NCBI GenBank assembly: GCA_963786445.1 | Contig: CAWAZU010000039.1 | Span: 186,001-250,000 of the forward strand | Direction: 5' to 3' | Origin: JAFKFJ01 sp963786445 | GTDB lineage: Bacteria > Pseudomonadota > Alphaproteobacteria > Acetobacterales > Acetobacteraceae | DNA length: 64,000 bases | Shown: positions 59,357-64,000 of the stretch, piece after piece | Position numbering within the stretch: position 1 is the stretch's first letter | Layout of the letters: every line of letters starts with the position of its first letter | Translations under genes and position numbers: made by a program | The notes under the pieces: generated by a model | The model's input: the letters and a program-made list of their open reading frames with translations, nothing else | What the model was told of the DNA's origin: nothing | The model's database searches: none

Positions 59357-61969
59357 ATGGCAACGGAACCGGCACGTTCGCGCGTGCCGCTGCTGGTCGG
59401 GGTGGCGGCCGTGGTGGTCGTGGTGCTCGCCGTGGCCGGCTGGTTCGCCACCCGGACTGCCGCGCCGCCGCCCGAACGGATCGCGCAGGCCACGCCACCT
59501 GCCACGTCGGCGGCGACGGAGCCGGTGCCGGCCGCGACGACCGCGGCGCCGCCGCAAGCCGAGCCTGCAACGGCGCCGGCCGCCGCCCAGCCCGCGCCGG
59601 TTGCTGCTCAGTCGCAGCCGCAACCGGCCGCGCCCCCTGCGCTGGCTGCCGAGACGCCGCCCGCACCGGCGCCTTCGCAGGCCGCGACTGCGCCAGCCGC
59701 CGAAGCAGTACCTGCGCCGGCGACGATGCAGGCCAAATCCGAGCCGCCCCCGCCGCCGCAGCCGGCGCCCCCCGCTCCGGCCGCCGAAGCGCAACAAGCG
59801 CCAGCGACGATGGAGCCGTCCCCGCCGCCACAGGCGGCGCCCGCCGCTCCGGCCGCCGAGGCGCAACAAGCGCCAGCGACGACCCAAGCGACGACCGAGC
59901 CGTCCCCGCCGCCACAGGCGGCGCCCGCCACTCCGGCCGCCGAGGCGCAACAAGCGCCAGCGACGACCCAAGCGACGACCGAGCCGTCCCCGCCGCCACA
60001 GGCGGCGCCCGCCGCTCCAGCCGCCGAGGGGCAACAAGCGCCGGCGACGACTCAGGCGGCAACCGAGCCCCCGCCATCGCCAGCGGCGCCTGCCGTTCCG
60101 GGCACCGAGGCGCAACAAGCGCCGGCGACCACTCAGGCGGCAACCGAGCCATCCCCGCCAGCGGCGCCTGCCGTTCCGGGCACCGAGGCGCAACAAGCGC
60201 CGGCGACCACTCAGGCGGCAACCGAGCCATCCCCGCCAGCGGTGCCTGCCGTTCCGGGCACCGAGGCGCAACAAGCGCCGGCGACCACTCAGGCGGCAAC
60301 CGAGCCATCCCTGCCAGCGGCGCCTGCCGTTCCAGGCACCGAGGCGCAACAAGCGCCGGCGACCACTCAGGCGGCAACCGAGCCATCCCCGCCAGCGGCG
60401 CCTGCCGTTCCGGGCACCGGGGCGCAACAAGCGCCGGTGACGACGCAAGCGGCAACCGAGCCGCCCCCGCCACCGCCAGCGGCGCCCGCCGCTCCGCCCG
60501 CCGAGGTGCAATCCGCACCGGTGACGACGCAGGCGACGACCGAGCCATCGCCGCCGCCGCCAGCGGCGCCCGCCGCTCCGGCCGCTGAAGCGCAACAAGC
60601 GCCAGCGACGACGCAGGCGACGATCGAGCCATCCCCGCCGCCGCCAGCGGCGCCCGCCGCTCCGGCCGCCGAAGCGCAACAAGCTCCAGCGGCGACGCAG
60701 GCAGCAACCGAGCCGCCCCCGCCACCGCCAGCGGTCCCCGCTTCCCCACCCGCCGAGGCGCAACAAGCGCCAGCGACGACGCAGGCGGCAACCGAGCCGC
60801 CCCCGCCACCGCCAGCGGTCCCCGCTGTCCCGCCCGCCGAGGCGCAACCCGCACCGGCAACGACGCAAGCGGCAACCGAGCCGCCCCCGTCACCGCCAGC
60901 GGCGTCCGCCGCACCTGCCGCCGAGGCGCAACCAGCGCCGGCAACAACGCAGGCAGCGGCCGAGCCACCCCCACCGCCAGCGGCGCCCGCCGCCCCGGCC
61001 GCCGAGGCACAACCAGTGCCGCCAACGACGCAGGCGGCGACCGAGCCGCCGCCGCCGCCAGCGGCGCCCGCCGCTCCGGCCGCCGAGGCGCAACCAGCGC
61101 CGGCACCGACGCCGGTGGCGACCGAGCCGCCGCCGCAACCGCGAGCCCCCGCACCACCCGCCGCGGCACAGCCGGCACCGGCGCCAACGCAGGCGGCGGC
61201 CGAGCCGCCCGCCGCGGCACCGTCGGCCGGCAATACCCAGGTCGCGACAATCATGCCGGCGTCGATGCGCCGGCAGATCGCGCAGGCGCTGCACACCGCC
61301 CCCTGCGCACTGGCCGACGCGGTGACGCAGGACAGCGGCGAAACCTCGGTCAACGGCCTGGCCGATGCCGCCGTCGTCGCTGCGCTGCGCGAGCAGGTCC
61401 TCGCGGTTGCCGGCGCCCAGCCGGTGGCGTGGCACGTCCAGACCGTCGCTCCGGTGTTCTGTCCCGCGCTCGCGCTGCTGCGCCCGATCAGCGTGCTGGC
61501 CGGCGCGCCCGGTCCCGGCGTCGGCCTAATGTTGCAGGACAACCGCACCGTGCTGCCGGACGGCGATGCGATCCTGCCGCGCATCACCATGCCGGATTTC
61601 GCCGGCGAGCTGCGGGTGGACTATGTCGGGCACGACGGCTCGCTCGCGCACCTCTACCCGACGCTCGCCGAGCCGGCGGCGAAGCTGGCGGCCCAGCCGT
61701 CGCGCCATCTGGCGGCGGGCGAGCGCGTGGCGCTCGGCGACCCCGGCCCCGGCAAGCCGGCATGGGACAGCGGCCCGCCCTACGGCACCGACATGATCAT
61801 CGCGGTCGCCTCGTCGGCGCCGCTGCACGTGGCCGCGCCGCACAACGCCGAGGAGAACGGCACTGCCTACCTCGCCGACCTCGCCCGCGCGATCGGGCGG
61901 GCACGCGCCGCCGGCGTGCGTGTCAGCGGCGCGCTGCTGCTGGTCAACTCGGTGCCGAAGGCGAAGTGA
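59357..61969 (+). CDS. Membrane-anchored Pro/Ala-rich repeat protein with a DUF4384-like C-terminal domain
   Basis: An 870-residue protein. Residues 11-31 form one membrane helix (LLVGVAAVVVVVLAVAGWFA) preceded by ARSR, predicting an N-in, periplasm-out topology. About residues 116-620 are 19 imperfect 24-28-residue repeats (EAQQAPATTQAATEP, then a Pro/Ala stretch), probably an extended, wall-spanning stalk. The last 235 residues are globular: two Cys (APCALAD, VFCPALA), ELRVDYVGHDGSLAHLYP and PPYGTDMIIAVASSAPL, the latter typical of DUF4384. A GGAGGGAGG ribosome site precedes the ATG. The function is unknown. A long overlapping frame on the other strand is a composition artefact. Confidence 0.85.
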   Translation: MATEPARSRVPLLVGVAAVVVVVLAVAGWFATRTAAPPPERIAQATPPATSAATEPVPAATTAAPPQAEPATAPAAAQPAPVAAQSQPQPAAPPALAAETPPAPAPSQAATAPAAEAVPAPATMQAKSEPPPPPQPAPPAPAAEAQQAPATMEPSPPPQAAPAAPAAEAQQAPATTQATTEPSPPPQAAPATPAAEAQQAPATTQATTEPSPPPQAAPAAPAAEGQQAPATTQAATEPPPSPAAPAVPGTEAQQAPATTQAATEPSPPAAPAVPGTEAQQAPATTQAATEPSPPAVPAVPGTEAQQAPATTQAATEPSLPAAPAVPGTEAQQAPATTQAATEPSPPAAPAVPGTGAQQAPVTTQAATEPPPPPPAAPAAPPAEVQSAPVTTQATTEPSPPPPAAPAAPAAEAQQAPATTQATIEPSPPPPAAPAAPAAEAQQAPAATQAATEPPPPPPAVPASPPAEAQQAPATTQAATEPPPPPPAVPAVPPAEAQPAPATTQAATEPPPSPPAASAAPAAEAQPAPATTQAAAEPPPPPAAPAAPAAEAQPVPPTTQAATEPPPPPAAPAAPAAEAQPAPAPTPVATEPPPQPRAPAPPAAAQPAPAPTQAAAEPPAAAPSAGNTQVATIMPASMRRQIAQALHTAPCALADAVTQDSGETSVNGLADAAVVAALREQVLAVAGAQPVAWHVQTVAPVFCPALALLRPISVLAGAPGPGVGLMLQDNRTVLPDGDAILPRITMPDFAGELRVDYVGHDGSLAHLYPTLAEPAAKLAAQPSRHLAAGERVALGDPGPGKPAWDSGPPYGTDMIIAVASSAPLHVAAPHNAEENGTAYLADLARAIGRARAAGVRVSGALLLVNSVPKAK
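60107..60418 (+). repeat. 78-bp tandem repeats, four near-identical copies
   Basis: Units begin at 60107, 60185, 60263 and 60341, each starting GAGGCGCAACAAGCGCCGG, exactly 78 bp apart with only a few substitutions. They encode 26-residue repeats in frame. Such nearly identical copies point to recent expansion by slippage or recombination. More diverged 72-84-bp units extend from about 59700 to 61215. Confidence 0.9.
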
Positions 61970-61993
61970 CCGGCGTCGCAGCGGCCACGCACG

Positions 61994-62953
61994 TCACGCG
62001 GCGCAGGCGGCGAACGCGGCGTCGAGCCGCGCCGGCAACGCGCCCTGCGCGATCAGCACGAGCGTGCTCCCGTGCTGGCCAGCGGGCCATGCCGGCAACG
62101 CCTCCAGCGGATAGAAACTGCGATGCACCGCATGGACGACGACCGGGCGCGGCTCGCCCGCAACGTCGAGAACGCCTTTCAGGCGCAGCAGGCGTTCGCC
62201 CGTCTCGTCCAGCAGCCGCGCCAGGAAGCCTTGCATCGCGGGCCAGGCGAGCGGGCGGGCGGCGGTCAGCACCAGGCTCGCGATGCCGTCGTCATGCTCC
62301 GCCCGCAGCGCCGAACGCCGCGGCCGCGGCACCGCCGCCGGCGCGAACAGCGGCGCCGGATCGGCGCCGCCGAAGCGGGACGGCTCGATCCCGGCGATCG
62401 GGTTCATTGCCGCGAGCCGCTCGCGCAATGCCGCCTGCGCGCCGCGCGATGCGCGATCGGGCTTGGTGAGCAAAATGCGGTCGGCGACCGCGACCTGGCG
62501 GCGGCTCGTGGCGTGGCGGGAGAGCTGCGCGTCGCCGTGCTCGGCATCGACCAGCGTGGTCACCGAGCGCAGCGCGTAGGCATCGCACACCAGCGGGTGC
62601 GCGAGCAGCGTCGTCACCGCCGCAGCCGGATCGGCCAGCCCGCTCGCCTCCACGATCACGCGCGCGAACGCCGGCACGCTGCCGTCGCGCCAGCGCAGAT
62701 GCAGGTCGCGCAGCGTGCGCGAAAAATCCTGCCGCACGCCGCAACAGAGGCAGCCGCCGCGCAGCAGCACGACATCGCCATGCACCGCCTCGATCAGATG
62801 GTGGTCGATGCCGACCTCGCCGAACTCGTTGACCACGACCAGCGTGTCCTGCATGGCGGGGCGGGCGAGCAGCGCGCGGACGAACGTGGTCTTGCCGCTG
62901 CCGAGCCAGCCGGCCAGCAGCGCCACCGGCCAGGGCGGCCCGGCCGGAATCAT
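61994..62953 (-). CDS. CobW/COG0523-family metallochaperone GTPase
   Basis: A 319-residue G3E GTPase. The P-loop GWLGSGKTT is at residues 15-23, the metal-binding motif GGCLCCGV has C68, C70 and C71, and the base-recognition motif is TKPD. FARVIVEASGLADP corresponds to G3. The C-terminal CobW domain includes ERLLRLKGVLDVAGEPRPVVVHAVH. The family delivers zinc or other metals to client enzymes. The client is unknown here, and no Zur-site was recognised. The ATG overlaps the stop of the LacI-type regulator by 4 bp. Confidence 0.92.
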   Translation of the reverse strand: MIPAGPPWPVALLAGWLGSGKTTFVRALLARPAMQDTLVVVNEFGEVGIDHHLIEAVHGDVVLLRGGCLCCGVRQDFSRTLRDLHLRWRDGSVPAFARVIVEASGLADPAAAVTTLLAHPLVCDAYALRSVTTLVDAEHGDAQLSRHATSRRQVAVADRILLTKPDRASRGAQAALRERLAAMNPIAGIEPSRFGGADPAPLFAPAAVPRPRRSALRAEHDDGIASLVLTAARPLAWPAMQGFLARLLDETGERLLRLKGVLDVAGEPRPVVVHAVHRSFYPLEALPAWPAGQHGSTLVLIAQGALPARLDAAFAACAA

Positions 62954-63975
62954 GTCTCGCGCAGCACCAGGCGCGGCGGCAGCACCACCCGCTCGGGCGG
63001 CCCGCCACGGTCGGCGATGCGGCGCAGCAGCAGGTTGGCCGCCTCGGCGCCGACCTCGGCGGGACGGGTCGCGATCGTGCTCAGCGCCGGCATGCTGGTG
63101 GCGGCCTCGGCGATGTTGTCGCAGCCGATCACGGCGACGTCCGTGCCCGGCCTGAGGCCCAGCCGGCCCAGCCCGGCGAGCACGCCAAGCGCCATCACGT
63201 CGTTGTGGCAGACGATGGCGGTCGGCGGGTCGGCCAGCCGCATCACGTCGGCCACCAGGGCGGCCGCCGCGGCGCGGCTGTGCGGGCACGCCACCATCGG
63301 CCCCGGCGACAGGCCGTGGCGCGCCAGGGCGCCGGAAAAACCGGCCAGCCGGTCGCGCGTCGCCGAAGTCTGGCGCGGGCTGCGGAAATAGCCGATGCGG
63401 CGATGGCCGCGCCCGACCAGGTGCTCGACCGCCAGCATCATACCGAGCGCGTAGTCCGGCCCGACATAGTCGCCGGCGTAGTCGCCCACCTGGCGCAGCA
63501 TCTGCACGCACGGAAACCCGCTGCGGCGCAGTTGCTCGGGCAGGTCGGGCGGTGTGCCCTCGGCCGGGCCGAGGATGATGCCGTCCGCCCCCTGCTCGCG
63601 GATGCGGCGGATGAAACGGTCCTGGCGTTCCGGCTGATCGCCGGAATTGCCGAGGAACGCCAGCCAGCCGGCGCGGTCGAGCGCCGCGTCGATGCCGGCG
63701 GTCAGCTCGGCGTAGAACGGGTTGGTGATTTCCGCGACGATCAGGCCGACGGTCTGCGACACCCCGGTGCGCAATTGCGCAGCGCCGCGGTTGTAGAGGT
63801 AGCCGCTCGCCGCCATCGCTTCGCGCACGCGCGCGCGGGTGGCCGCGGCGACCAGCGGGCTTTCGCGCAGCACCAGCGAGACGGTGGAGCGGGAGACGCC
63901 AGCGGTATCGGCGATCTGCTTCAGCGTCGCGCGCTGCACCCGCTCGCCGGGCCGCCCGTGCTGGTCCAGGACCAC
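62950..63975 (-). CDS. LacI-family transcriptional regulator
   Basis: A 341-residue repressor. The N-terminal LacI helix-turn-helix is ATLKQIADTAGVSRSTVSLVLRES with the hinge helix region AAMAASGYLYNRGAAQLR. The periplasmic-binding-protein-like sensor domain follows (TVGLIVAEITNPFYAELTAGI, then DVAVIGCDNIAEAA), ligand unknown. The GTG at 63975 has GGGAG upstream; a GTG at 63939 starts nearer the HTH. It is translationally coupled to the CobW-type GTPase gene. Its operator is outside the window, and the transcription unit may begin beyond the right edge. Confidence 0.92.
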   Translation of the reverse strand: MVLDQHGRPGERVQRATLKQIADTAGVSRSTVSLVLRESPLVAAATRARVREAMAASGYLYNRGAAQLRTGVSQTVGLIVAEITNPFYAELTAGIDAALDRAGWLAFLGNSGDQPERQDRFIRRIREQGADGIILGPAEGTPPDLPEQLRRSGFPCVQMLRQVGDYAGDYVGPDYALGMMLAVEHLVGRGHRRIGYFRSPRQTSATRDRLAGFSGALARHGLSPGPMVACPHSRAAAAALVADVMRLADPPTAIVCHNDVMALGVLAGLGRLGLRPGTDVAVIGCDNIAEAATSMPALSTIATRPAEVGAEAANLLLRRIADRGGPPERVVLPPRLVLRET

Positions 63976-64000
63976 GCCGTCTCGCTCCCTTGCGCCTGGA

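Noticed and set aside
59700..61215. CRISPR-like array
   Set aside because: The regular 72-84-bp units are contiguous in-frame coding repeats without unique spacers, and no cas genes are near.
58653..61250. Very long minus-strand reading frames opposite the Pro/Ala repeat gene
   Set aside because: They are low-complexity Arg/Pro/Leu-rich products of GC-rich repeats. Only the last 171 codons (58653-59168) make a recognisable protein; the plus-strand gene has a ribosome site, membrane anchor and globular domain.

Overview
The window is very GC-rich, densely packed DNA from an alphaproteobacterium, most likely a member of the Rhodospirillales/Acetobacteraceae. Evidence for this is a short bacterial ProS, a flagellar operon with flbD next to fliN and flhA, PhaR-controlled class III polyhydroxyalkanoate synthesis, a heme-c urate oxidase (PuuD) and many GTG starts. 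I found no rRNA, tRNA, CRISPR array or intact mobile element.

Layout. 0.2-8.2 kb (+): proS, lolE, lolD, dnaE and a MATE exporter whose N-terminus looks like a cytidine deaminase remnant. 8.2-11.6 kb: a UPF0114 membrane protein, iron alcohol dehydrogenase, rhodanese and a drug/metabolite transporter. 11.7-15.6 kb (+): purine degradation (PuuD, hydroxyisourate hydrolase, a racemase relative without its cysteines), a double CDGSH protein and a class III aminotransferase. 15.7-18.1 kb: CsbD-like protein, enoyl-CoA hydratase, acyl-CoA dehydrogenase. 18.9-24.1 kb (-): a ribose-type ABC importer with a MarR-type regulator and galM. 24.3-28.7 kb: enoyl-CoA hydratase, two VOC proteins and an acyl-CoA synthetase.

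29.6-38.3 kb (-) is one flagellar operon, fliF-fliG-fliH-fliN-flbD-flhA-flhF-flhG, almost all genes touching or overlapping, with a CtrA-like site upstream of fliF. 38.5-42.3 kb: thiolase, zinc alcohol dehydrogenase, a 94%-identical thiolase scrap and kynureninase. 42.3-44.7 kb: phaE-phaC divergent from phaR. 44.8-49.2 kb: an XRE regulator, an orphan OmpR-type response regulator, an L,D-transpeptidase and small housekeeping genes ending in a CnoX-like thioredoxin.

49.4-58.1 kb (+) is the most notable region. An ISAs1-type transposase remnant is followed by six genes for a membrane complex built like hydrogenase-4 and respiratory complex I. The catalytic subunit lacks all the nickel-iron cysteine ligands, while the iron-sulfur subunits keep theirs. 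This fits the energy-converting hydrogenase-related (Ehr) complexes. crcB and a DUF190 gene follow directly. 58.1-64 kb: a two-subunit thiamine-diphosphate decarboxylase, a membrane-anchored protein with about 19 Pro/Ala-rich repeats and a DUF4384-like end, and a CobW-family GTPase coupled to a LacI regulator.

Five otherwise sound genes (a hypothetical protein, flbD, the thiolase, the ferredoxin/small-subunit fusion and the HyfB-like subunit) are each broken by exactly one extra base. This uniform pattern suggests sequencing or assembly error more than gene decay, and it affects how the flagellar and Ehr loci should be read.
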